This document shows positions 1-7,590 of a DNA stretch of 64,000 nucleotides, piece by piece. The stretch covers positions 1,736,001 through 1,800,000 of the forward strand of contig NZ_SHKO01000001.1 in assembly GCF_004217095.1 (NCBI RefSeq), written 5' to 3'. Each line of letters starts with the position of its first letter. Position 1 is the stretch's first letter. Under the pieces are notes generated by a model that worked only from the letters and a program-made list of their open reading frames with translations, did no database searches and was not told where the DNA came from. A program made the translations under genes and the position numbers. This DNA comes from Advenella incenata (lineage in GTDB: Bacteria; Pseudomonadota; Gammaproteobacteria; Burkholderiales; Burkholderiaceae_B).

Positions 1-50
1 GTAGACTCAGGGCTGTACGAATGTATATCACCTATCCATCGTACCCCTTG

Positions 51-80
51 CCCTGGTCAGAAATGGCCAGGGTTTTTTTT
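51..80 (+). terminator. Rho-independent terminator
   Basis: Arms CCCTGGTC (51-58) and GGCCAGGG (65-72) pair over 8 bp with one G-T wobble around a six-base loop, followed by eight T. This is a textbook intrinsic terminator for a plus-strand transcript whose gene lies left of the window. Confidence 0.85.
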
Positions 81-234
81 CGCCATTCGTATGGATCAGA
101 CGGCAATAGTGTGTAAATCATTCAGTCTTAATTCGCTCCAGTATAGTAGCAGACCGACCACAGGGGGGGGGCGCAGGCAGGGTGATCTGCTGGCGGGCAA
201 AACTGCTGCCAGCGGCAGCGCTTGATGCTGGCGT

Positions 235-266
235 AAAAAACCCCATTGGTCTGCAGACCAATGGGG
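235..266 (-). terminator. Terminator of the Hint-protein gene
   Basis: Positions 241-266 form a perfect 26-bp palindrome (half-site CCCCATTGGTCTG). Six A precede it on the plus strand, so on the minus strand the hairpin is followed by six T. It lies about 100 bp beyond the stop of the minus-strand Hint gene and most likely ends that transcript. Confidence 0.8.
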
Positions 267-361
267 AAAGACCACACGATTAGGTTACCCGTTAAATAGT
301 ACGGTTAAGTTGGCGCGGTTAACTCGCCTCAATCAATCGCATGGTTCATTCACTATTAGTA

Positions 362-1996
362 CTAGGCAGCGCGTACGGCTTTTTGAACTTCTGCATCAAC
401 CCAGTATGAGTAGGTGCGCAGTACAGTCAGCTCAAGGGTTGCCGCGCCCGTTGTGTTGATCAGGGCAGCAGGGATGACAGCGGCGCCGTTGGTCCAGCGC
501 ATGGCCGTACCCTTGACATCCTGAACCGCGTTCAGGCCAGTCAGCGCAGCATCTGTCAGGCTGATCTGTTGACGACCACTGGCCGTTGATACAGCGATTC
601 CAGACAGGCCAACACCGATCTGACGCACGTCACGACGCGCCAGAGGTGTAACGTCACGAACAACAGCAGAACGAGACAGAACGCGTACATCACCCGCATT
701 GGCCGGCAATTCGAAGCGATATACGCCTTCTTTGCCAAAGTCTGGAGTTGAGTGAATAATCTGGCCGTTCACTTCAATGCACAACGCAGCATCTGTGGTA
801 CGAACTGCACCGGTCAACGCTTGAGCGCGCGCCAGCAATTGCTTGCGAATGGCTTCGACAACAGGACCTTGCTGAACGACCTTGATGCCTTCTACTTCAG
901 GGCGACCTTCGGCAGGACCGAAATCAGGATTCATGGCTACGTCAGCCGCGTTCTGGAACATGGAGCGGTTGCCGGTATCAACATATGACTCGGCAGGTAC
1001 GCCTTCGGCCAGCATGATGTCAAACTGCTCGAGCTCAACGTGAAAGTATTCGAACACTTTGGTGTTGAACTGCTGAACAATGGTCTGACCGTTTACCAGC
1101 ATCATGGCAGGCACCAGCGTGCCGTCAAATGACACATGGTGGCCTGGAGACAATGTCAGGTCGCGATGCGGCACGTTGTTGGCAATGGAATCTTTCTTGA
1201 ACAGGATAGGGAAGGCGCGCACGGCGTCTTTGGCAGGAATACGGTTCTTGTACAGGGTGCGATGACCCAGCCATTTGACTGTGGCAACGCCGCCGGAAGC
1301 GGTCAGTACTTTATCGCCGGCTTTCAGTGTTTCAACCTGAACTTCGCCTTCTGGTGTCGCAATGTGTGTGCCTTTGAGGTAGCACGCATATACCATTGTG
1401 CCGCCTTCAAAAGTCACTTTCGACAAGTCCTGACCCTCGGCATTAAAACTGCCAACGACCCGACCGTTATCGTCGCGGAAAACCAGATTGCCGCCTTCGA
1501 CCGCGCCTTGCGTTGCGCCATTTACCTGGATCTGGTCGCCAGCGGAAAGTCCGGCGATTTTGGGTGAGCTGGACAAATCAAGCTGCAGGCCACCCGGATT
1601 GTAGATCAGGGTGGATGTGCCATCGCTGCCCAAATCAAATGTGGTCGAATTTGCAGCGCCGGTGCCAATAGTAGGAGGTGAATATTCGAGTGTTGAACCT
1701 TCACCGAGATTGTAATTACTGGTTTGTCCTGCACTCAGGTCGAAAAATTCGGAGATCTTTACATGCGCATTTTCGCCCAGGTTCAACGTTGAAGTGCCGC
1801 CAATCGGGACCAGACGCGTCTGTGTCAGATCCAGAACGTCATCGGAATTTGTCGCGTTATTGATTGTCAGTGTGGTGTTGCCCGCCACGCTATCGACGGT
1901 CAGTTTTTGATCGTCAGGGTAGGAATTCTGATCAATCGTTTTGTTCGAAGAATTAAACAAACCGCCAAGTGTGATATTTGCCATGGTATTACTCAT
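362..1996 (-). CDS. Hint (hedgehog/intein) domain protein
   Basis: 544 residues. The first ~200 are low-complexity, rich in Asn, Thr, Ser, Gly and Leu, with a beta-solenoid look. A Hint domain follows, starting at ACYLKGTHIATPEG (Cys205) and including a HRDLTLSPGHHVSF block at about 277-290 where autoprocessing families carry catalytic His. Proteins of this Hint_2 type occur in many Proteobacteria; some are thought to be secreted and self-cleaving. No classical N-terminal signal peptide is visible, so any export would need another route. No ribosome-binding site is clear before the ATG at 1996; an alternative ATG lies at 1984. The gene stands alone with its own terminator. The Hint assignment is firm, the biological role unknown. 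Confidence 0.85.
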   Translation of the reverse strand: MSNTMANITLGGLFNSSNKTIDQNSYPDDQKLTVDSVAGNTTLTINNATNSDDVLDLTQTRLVPIGGTSTLNLGENAHVKISEFFDLSAGQTSNYNLGEGSTLEYSPPTIGTGAANSTTFDLGSDGTSTLIYNPGGLQLDLSSSPKIAGLSAGDQIQVNGATQGAVEGGNLVFRDDNGRVVGSFNAEGQDLSKVTFEGGTMVYACYLKGTHIATPEGEVQVETLKAGDKVLTASGGVATVKWLGHRTLYKNRIPAKDAVRAFPILFKKDSIANNVPHRDLTLSPGHHVSFDGTLVPAMMLVNGQTIVQQFNTKVFEYFHVELEQFDIMLAEGVPAESYVDTGNRSMFQNAADVAMNPDFGPAEGRPEVEGIKVVQQGPVVEAIRKQLLARAQALTGAVRTTDAALCIEVNGQIIHSTPDFGKEGVYRFELPANAGDVRVLSRSAVVRDVTPLARRDVRQIGVGLSGIAVSTASGRQQISLTDAALTGLNAVQDVKGTAMRWTNGAAVIPAALINTTGAATLELTVLRTYSYWVDAEVQKAVRAA

Positions 1997-2273
1997 CCAT
2001 ATAAGTAAAAAGCGTTAATTTGAAAATCAGTGGCTTTAATAATCTTTACAATTGGCATGGAATTAATGTATTCAATTGTAATATTGCTTAAGGCATCGCT
2101 AGTCTAGCCAGCGCGGATGAGAGCTACAACGACACAATCATAAGAAATGTCATGGCGTAACATTCCTTGACGATGTTCCCATAGGGGTCGATATTTTTAA
2201 ATGTATGTTATCCGCACATTGGGCGCTGATATTGCTTTTAAAGGAAAGAATAAATTTTTAAAAAATATATTTT

Positions 2274-2648
2274 TCATTCTGAATCTGAGGAATCTACCTT
2301 CTGGCCGGATGTGTAATATCGACGTAGCGACTTTTCCCAGTGAATGACCGAAGGGTCACCATAAGCGACCAATTGGAATTTAAATTGTTTGAAAATGTAC
2401 CAAAGTCGGCTATTGGTCTGGGGCTTGGTTTCCCATGCAAAGATTTTTCCGTCCTTGTTCATGGTCAGAAATTTAGTCCATTGCGGGACGATGATGAGTG
2501 TGTCGTAGTACTTTACGATTTTGACCGATTGCGTTATCAGCATAGCTGGGTACTCACTGTCCTGGGCCGTTTTTGATTGTTGCGCGAGAAGGCCAGGATT
2601 TACATTGAAAGGCGTAATGTAACGCTTTGTGTGCAATTCGACTGTCAA
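2274..2648 (-). CDS. Hypothetical protein
   Basis: Up to 124 residues from a TTG at 2648; no Shine-Dalgarno sequence is seen, and an internal ATG (MLITQSVKIVKYY) is an alternative start. The core FLTMNKDGKIFAWETKP looks like the DKDG..YA.E.KP pattern found in small phage-type proteins of unknown function. The C-terminus is charged and Ser/Asp-rich. It lies in AT-rich DNA next to the Hint gene on the same strand. No function can be assigned. Confidence 0.4.
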   Translation of the reverse strand: MTVELHTKRYITPFNVNPGLLAQQSKTAQDSEYPAMLITQSVKIVKYYDTLIIVPQWTKFLTMNKDGKIFAWETKPQTNSRLWYIFKQFKFQLVAYGDPSVIHWEKSLRRYYTSGQKVDSSDSE

Positions 2649-2731
2649 TAAGTGAAAAGCAGGATTGCCCTGACGCGTAAATTAACAGGGCAAAAAAAAA
2701 GTCTTTTTGGAGTAAAACGTAGAATATATTC

Positions 2732-2899
2732 ATGGAAAAATTTGCTGTTCAAACGCCTAATGCAGCTGATTTTTTTCACTGTACCATCCTTATTGATGGC
2801 ACCAATAGAGCTCGTCGTAAACCCGCACTGAGCGCAGCTATGCGCATGAAATCACGTTTTCATGTCACCACAAAGAGCAGTGATTATGATGAAGAATAA
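2732..2899 (+). CDS. Possible 55-residue small protein
   Basis: A short ORF starting MEKFAVQTPNAADFF, with a basic middle (RARRKP) and an acidic end (DYDEE). It is followed 36 bp later by a good hairpin terminator, which supports a transcribed unit. GGAG at 2709-2712 is too far from the ATG to act as a normal ribosome-binding site, so translation is uncertain. An 8-bp inverted repeat (TTGCCCTG/CAGGGCAA, 2665-2693) lies just upstream. No family recognised. Confidence 0.3.
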   Translation: MEKFAVQTPNAADFFHCTILIDGTNRARRKPALSAAMRMKSRFHVTTKSSDYDEE

Positions 2900-2935
2900 T
2901 GCTAAAGTTCGCTTAAATTTAGATTGAATTTTTAT

Positions 2936-2972
2936 AAAAAAAACCTCACACAATAATTGGCGAGGTTATTTT
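2936..2972. terminator. Bidirectional terminator-like hairpin
   Basis: Arms AACCTC (2942-2947) and GAGGTT (2962-2967) are flanked by a run of A on the left and ATTTTT on the right, so the structure can end transcription from either side. It would terminate the small plus-strand ORF ending at 2899. Confidence 0.55.
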
Positions 2973-4134
2973 TGAAAATATCACTGGGTGCATTGTTAGA
3001 ATTTCTTTGCCCAGAACGAACAGCGCTTATTTTTAAAATATTGTGGTCAGTTCGCGATTCGAATATTACACCTGTATCTAAAAATTTCAACATAACGTTT
3101 TCCCGAATGCCTGGCAACACGCTAAAGATGCATGCGGTCGTATTTGGCGCCCAGTGCAAGCGCAGGATAAGTATAAATGAAAGGAGGGAAGCGAAAAATG
3201 GTGGGTGGATATTTCCGATCCACGCTGTTACGGCTTTCGGTATTGATCTAGGCTCAAATTATCCATGCCTTAATGTATTCAACAGATGATTATCAACTTG
3301 TTAGCGTTATTTTGAGACTCGATATGATACGAATTAGCAACAACTTCGCATGGTATTTCGCAAACAACAAAATAGCCATTTCATGTTGATGTTCAATGTA
3401 TCTGTTTTTCTATTGCAAATGCAAAAAATGAGAACAAAAAATTAAGGACCAAAAGTAACGCGTGGATTGTTATGTTTATGGATTAGCTACGCACATTATC
3501 TGGCGTTCTCGCGCCTTTGGTTTTACATGTAGTTGCAACCATATTGCTGCACAAGCATATGGAATTTCCACTATTTTTTTTGTAGCAACATTATTAATAT
3601 TTTATATTAAGTTACAAATAGCAATATTATTTTTTAAAATATATTGCATATGTAAAAGAATACGCGCACACTCTGCATCGTAGTTCAATTAATAATTATT
3701 ATGAAATATAAAAATTGAGACTTAACGGCAACAGCGTTCAGAATGAATTGTTTAAAGAATAAATATTTATAGTAAGTTGATATTAAACAATAAATTATAT
3801 TGTGCGCTTTGCAGATCGATTATCTCGCGATCCAATATTTCCGATAATACAAGGACGCGCTGGTCTTATCAAACAGGTTTGCGTCTATAAAACAATTAAA
3901 ACCAGGTAACTAATTAATTCTTATATATTACTAAAATTAATTATCGTAAATAAATATTTGTAACATAATTGGTTGTCTGGTCGCAGATTTCGGACCGGAT
4001 AAATCGGCGGTCTCTATCAATCTTCAATACGCTTTCTGCGTGGATCAACAGAGAAATTGCTGCTTTATTTGACCTGAAAAACCGGGCATAAGGTCCGGGA
4101 ATTTAATGCTATCAATCCTTCAAGGAGCAGCAAA
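2973..4134. other. AT-rich stretch without convincing genes
   Basis: About 1.1 kb of markedly AT-rich DNA, especially 3540-3980. Open frames exist (for example about 2957-3289 plus and 2932-3159 minus) but they start with non-ATG codons or lack ribosome-binding sites, overlap each other, and show no recognisable domain. The last 100 bp must contain the promoter and leader of the secreted-protein gene at 4135. No tRNA or repeat array was seen. Confidence 0.5.
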
Positions 4135-4536
4135 ATGAAAAAACTACTATTAATCTCTGCATCTGCTTTGGTAATGGCTTCAAGCGGCGTATACGCTGCA
4201 ACTCTGACCGGTGGTTTCTATGGTGTGGGCGGCACGGCAGGCAGTACCGCCGGCGGCGGTTCCACTGCGACCGGTAGTCAGGGTTCAATTCTGGCAGGCG
4301 CAGCGACCAACTCGTCGGCAGCCCAGAACCAGACTATGTCAGGTGCACAGGTCACAGGCAGTTTTGGTGGTGTCACGACAATTACAGAAGGCAATTCGCT
4401 GTCAACACAAACCAATACCGGCGGTGCGCTGGGCCTGGCTGGCCAGACATCTAATGCGGGGGCAGGGGGCACATTCGGATCAGGAGCCACTGGTAATTTT
4501 GGCACCATTGGCGGTTTCCTTAGCTTCGTACCGTAA
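4135..4536 (+). CDS. Secreted Gly/Ser/Thr-rich small protein A
   Basis: 133 residues. A clear Sec signal peptide (MKKLLLISASALVMASSGVYA) is followed by a mature region built almost entirely of Gly, Ser, Thr, Ala, Asn and Gln, with no Cys and almost no charge. It ends in GNFGTIGGFLSFVP. Composition and pseudo-repeats (GSTAGGGSTATGSQGS, AGQTSNAGAGGTFGSG) suggest a beta-rich structural or fibre-forming exported protein. A strong ribosome-binding site (AAGGAG) precedes the ATG. A paralogue follows at 4687 and a third secreted protein at 5164, all on one strand. No named family recognised; an amyloid-like or surface-matrix role is inference only. Confidence 0.75.
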   Translation: MKKLLLISASALVMASSGVYAATLTGGFYGVGGTAGSTAGGGSTATGSQGSILAGAATNSSAAQNQTMSGAQVTGSFGGVTTITEGNSLSTQTNTGGALGLAGQTSNAGAGGTFGSGATGNFGTIGGFLSFVP

Positions 4537-4563
4537 TCTTTCTTGATTCGGCAATAACTCAAA

Positions 4564-4640
4564 GTAACCGGGTCTTGTTCAAATAAATGCCGACGCGTCG
4601 AATTTATTTAGCGGGTTGGAGTAGACATTGACCTGGTTAC
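4564..4640. repeat. Nested inverted repeats between paralogues
   Basis: The gap between the two secreted-protein genes holds nested symmetry. Outer arms are GTAACCGGGTC (4564-4574) and GACCTGGTTAC (4630-4640), with one G-T or A-C mismatch. Inner arms are AAATAAAT (4581-4588) and ATTTATTT (4602-4609), around a perfect palindrome CGACGCGTCG (4591-4600). In RNA this would fold into a long interrupted hairpin. No T-run follows, so it may be an mRNA processing or attenuation element rather than a plain terminator. Confidence 0.6.
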
Positions 4641-4686
4641 CCAACAGGAAATATGCCAGTTAAGGCCTCAACTCAAGGAGTTGAAA

Positions 4687-5082
4687 ATGAAAAAACTATT
4701 ATTGTTATCAGCGCTGGTAATTGCGTCGACAGCCGTGTCGGCGCAAACCATTACGATTGGCGCATTTGCCACCAGCGGTGGCGCTGGTAGTACAGCCAGT
4801 GGTGGCTCATCGGTAGCCGGCAGCCAGGGTTCGCTTGGCACTTCGTCCGCAGGCAATACATCTGCTGCATCCAATCAAACGGGGTCTGCTGCGCAGGTAG
4901 TGGGCGGGCCCGGCGGCGTTACAACGCAAACCGCCGGACAATCTCTTTCTTCCCAAACCAATTCCGGGTTCTCGCTCGGATTTGCAGGGCAGACATCCAA
5001 TGCAACTGCCGGTGGGGTATTTACATCTGGAGCAGGCGGGAACTTTGGAACGATCGGTTCCTTCGTTCACTGGACACCATAA
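4687..5082 (+). CDS. Secreted Gly/Ser-rich small protein B (paralogue of A)
   Basis: 131 residues from the ATG at 4687, which has AAGGAG at 4675-4680; an in-frame TTG at 4681 is too close to that site. The signal peptide is MKKLLLLSALVIASTAVSA. The mature part aligns along its length with the preceding protein: GSQGS near the start, GGVTTQTAGQSLSSQTNSG, the shared AGQTSNA block, and the end GNFGTIGSFVHWTP. Conservation of the GNFGTIG-x-F tail suggests a functional C-terminus for secretion or assembly. A tandem duplication is evident. Function unknown. Confidence 0.75.
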   Translation: MKKLLLLSALVIASTAVSAQTITIGAFATSGGAGSTASGGSSVAGSQGSLGTSSAGNTSAASNQTGSAAQVVGGPGGVTTQTAGQSLSSQTNSGFSLGFAGQTSNATAGGVFTSGAGGNFGTIGSFVHWTP

Positions 5083-5163
5083 GGCGGGTGCAGACTGCAC
5101 AAACACGTCATAAAAGAAACCATCTTCTCGGAGGGAGTGCGCTCTCTCCGTAAAGGAATTGCC

Positions 5164-5826
5164 ATGAAAATGATACTTGTCGTTACCCTTGGGCTGCTGC
5201 TGTCACCCCCGGTGTTTGCCCAATCGGCGGGCGCAATCTCGGGTTCAAATTCGAACGCCAACAGCGGATCAAATTCCAACTCAAATCAGTCCGCCGATTC
5301 CGGTGCCGCTGCGGTCGTTGATCTGACCTTTGGCGGTTCCGAGCAAAGACGTACGCAGACGGTCCACACAACCCCAAATGTATATGCACCGCCCAGTATG
5401 TTTGGCGGCGTGAACAACTGCGGTCAGTCGAGCACATTTGGTATTGGTGCGACCGGCTTTGGTATCGGTGGTTCGCTGGCCGGTGAGTCCGAAGCGTGTA
5501 ATGCGCGTGAAGATACCAGTATTGCGTACAAGCTGGGATACAAAGATGTGGCGGACATGCGTTTTTTCTGTTTCGGTGAAGACGTGAACCGCAAAGCCTA
5601 TGAGTCTACAGGTCGAAGTTGCCCGAACTATGCAACTGCTAAGGGTCTGCCTGAGCGTCCGGTTGCCGCTGCTGATAACAGCGGGATCAATAACAGCCAA
5701 CGTCAGCGTAATACCAACCGGGTGGTTGCTACGACTCCAGTCAGAAGTCCGGAAGTGTATGTGGATAGGCCAAGAGTGCAACCCCAGGCTGCGCAGGATC
5801 TTCGTGCATTTTACGGCTCGAATTGA
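5164..5826 (+). CDS. Secreted protein with Asn/Ser repeats
   Basis: 220 residues from the ATG at 5164, preceded by AAAGGA; an upstream in-frame start would spoil the signal peptide MKMILVVTLGLLLSPPVFAQS. The mature N-terminus is an Asn/Ser tract (GSNSNANSGSNSNSNQS). A Gly/Phe-rich middle (STFGIGATGFGIGGSLAG) follows, and then a more ordinary C-terminal half with several Cys residues. It lies 81 bp downstream of the second secreted paralogue on the same strand, so the three are probably expressed together. It may be a partner, assembly factor or anchor for the two small proteins; this is inference from order and composition. Confidence 0.7.
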   Translation: MKMILVVTLGLLLSPPVFAQSAGAISGSNSNANSGSNSNSNQSADSGAAAVVDLTFGGSEQRRTQTVHTTPNVYAPPSMFGGVNNCGQSSTFGIGATGFGIGGSLAGESEACNAREDTSIAYKLGYKDVADMRFFCFGEDVNRKAYESTGRSCPNYATAKGLPERPVAAADNSGINNSQRQRNTNRVVATTPVRSPEVYVDRPRVQPQAAQDLRAFYGSN

Positions 5827-5949
5827 CCGTGCCGCTTTGGTACTGCCAAAAGAATTGTCGAACCAACTGCTAGTGAGGCTGAAATATGTTCGTTATCCCA
5901 AGGCCAGGTTGCTTTGATCTGTGGGTTGGGCAGCCAGGGGAAAAACCAA

Positions 5950-5986
5950 GGCGCCGTCGCCATTGATAATGGCACATGACGGCGCC
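5950..5986. terminator. Strong hairpin after the secreted-protein genes
   Basis: Arms GGCGCCGTC (5950-5958) and GACGGCGCC (5978-5986) enclose a second stem, GCCATT/AATGGC (5959-5964 and 5968-5973). A T-rich run appears only about 25 bp later (6010-6020), so it is an imperfect terminator on the plus strand. It plausibly closes the 4135-5826 unit. Confidence 0.5.
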
Positions 5987-6091
5987 CTGTAGACTACCGG
6001 GCGGGCACTTTTTTATTTTGGGGATCGGGAGTTGCCACGGCATGTAAAGACCCAGTGAAAAACTGCTCATGTGATAACAGGATAATCACAA

Positions 6092-6406
6092 ATGAGTATG
6101 ATGATGGAAGACGAAATCAAACGCTGGACAGCCAAGCGTAAAAGTGCGCTGGTGCTGGACATTATTCAAGGTAAATCGACGGTTTCTGAAGCCTGTCGCA
6201 CTTATAACCTGCCTGCATCCGAGGTGGAGAACTGGGTCGTTGATGGCAAACGTGGGATGGAAAATGCCTTGCGGGCAAACCCGCTGGACATCAAAGAGCA
6301 GTATGAGCGTCAGCTCAAGCAGTTACAGGAAGCGTACGGAGAGGCGATGCTGGAGCTGCGTGCACAAAAAAAGCTGCAACCTCTGCTGGATGAGGACGGC
6401 AAATGA
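6092..6406 (+). CDS. DUF1153-like helix-turn-helix protein
   Basis: 104 residues. The N-terminal half (RWTAKRKSALVLDIIQGKSTVSEACR) is the HTH fold shared by DUF1153 proteins and the OrfA proteins of IS3-type elements; the C-terminal half (EQYERQLKQLQEAYGEAMLE) is a predicted coiled coil. Complete proteins of this size occur as stand-alone chromosomal genes and are often labelled transposase. No OrfB, terminal inverted repeats or target duplication are visible here, so I favour a DNA-binding protein over an active element. Confidence 0.6.
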   Translation: MSMMMEDEIKRWTAKRKSALVLDIIQGKSTVSEACRTYNLPASEVENWVVDGKRGMENALRANPLDIKEQYERQLKQLQEAYGEAMLELRAQKKLQPLLDEDGK

Positions 6407-7031
6407 TTGAGTAGAGCTGCCAGGAATTGAATGGGGATGGGTATGTCGTTTCAATTGCCAGGCTGCGCCATAGGAATGGCTTAGGGTGCCAGGGTATACG
6501 TATTTGCTCTAGCTGTTGGAGTTAAGCTGAACTCCCTGAGTTATTATTATTTACTTTGCTATCAATTTCTCTTGTGCTTTTGATGCCGATCGTTTCCACC
6601 AGCCGATCGTCGTCTTAAAAGAATATCACCGTGTCGTGTCAATGTCTGCATTGGCCGGTAGAGAGCATTCTGCCAGATTACGATTCATGAATTGCCCTGC
6701 ATGCTGATCCTGCATATTGTGCACGTAAACACCCTTGCTGATACTCCATACGGTATCTCCTGATCTGATTTGCCGCAGTCTCGGCGGTTAGGGCTTTTCA
6801 GAAAGATCCAGAAAACTAATCATAATTTGGCGCAAAATCCCTAAAGCGTCAGGCAAGTATACGTCTCGTAACAGACTGCCGGTTCCTGTCACGCATGTAT
6901 CCGGCACGCGCACAAGTTGCATGTAGAATAACAGTGTGAGCTTGCCGGGCTGGACGGCACAGGGCGTGGACGGTAAAGGGCGGGCTCATCGCAATTGAAC
7001 TACATAAAAATTTAATGATAAAGGAGTTGCC
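6407..7031. other. 625-bp gap, no firm gene
   Basis: Nothing well supported on the plus strand. A minus-strand open frame (6787 down to 6626) reads SISKGVYVHNMQDQHAGQF, followed by MNRNLAECSLPANADIDTTR before a stop. It looks protein-like but has no usable start near its 5' end, so it may be a decayed gene. A GGAGTT/AACTCC hairpin lies at about 6518-6535. The ribosome-binding site AAAGGAG of the next gene is at about 7020-7026. Confidence 0.4.
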
Positions 7032-7442
7032 ATGGACCATCTATTTGCAAAATTTGCGACAGTCATTTCGCATGCAACGGGCAATCCGATCACATTCATT
7101 ATTTGTGTGGCTGCAGTCCTGCTCTGGGCCATTTCTGGTCCCTACTTTGGTTTTTCAGAGACATGGCAATTAGTGATTAATACCGGCACAACGATTATCA
7201 CGTTTCTGATGGTTTTCCTTATTCAGAATACTCAGAACCGCGACAGCGCTGCTCTGCAAACCAAGCTGGATGAAATCATTCGTTCCTCGGATGCGCAAGA
7301 CCAGTTTATGGGTATTGAAACCATGACCGACAAGGAACTTGAGGAGTTGCACGAAAAATGCGAGCGCCAGGCCAAGCACTCGCAGATGATGCTTGAAAAA
7401 ACTCATGCGGAGCGACGCACACGCAAGAGCCGAAAGACCTAG
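7032..7442 (+). CDS. Low-affinity iron permease family protein
   Basis: 136 residues with the layout of the Iron_permease (PF04120) family: two transmembrane helices (about 16-36, CVAAVLLWAISGPYFGF, and 47-65, INTGTTIITFLMVFLIQ), then the conserved QNTQNRDSAALQTKLDEIIR block, and a charged cytoplasmic tail with Lys/Arg-rich end. The family is named after a yeast transporter, but the bacterial members are much shorter and their transport activity is unproven. AAAGGAG precedes the ATG. It stands alone and is convergent with the nitronate monooxygenase gene. Confidence 0.85.
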   Translation: MDHLFAKFATVISHATGNPITFIICVAAVLLWAISGPYFGFSETWQLVINTGTTIITFLMVFLIQNTQNRDSAALQTKLDEIIRSSDAQDQFMGIETMTDKELEELHEKCERQAKHSQMMLEKTHAERRTRKSRKT

Positions 7443-7590
7443 CGGCGTGCCGCCGGTCATGTCGTTGGCACCACCGGTGCAGTGGACATGGCTTAAACCA
7501 AGCAAAAACACGGAAACTATTGATTATTTTCTGGTGGTCAAAAATCCAACGACTGCTCACATACAGATTGACCGTGCGGGCGCCGGCAGT

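Noticed and set aside
1136-1567. Plus-strand ORF opposite the Hint gene
   Set aside because: It is antisense to a clear coding region, has no domain or ribosome-binding site, and is most likely an artefact of codon use.
2957-3289. Plus-strand ORF of 110 codons in AT-rich DNA
   Set aside because: Starts with TTG inside a terminator-like hairpin, overlaps a minus-strand frame, and has no recognisable domain.
6092-6406. Insertion sequence represented by the DUF1153/OrfA-like gene
   Set aside because: No OrfB, terminal inverted repeats or flanking direct repeats were seen within about 600 bp on either side.
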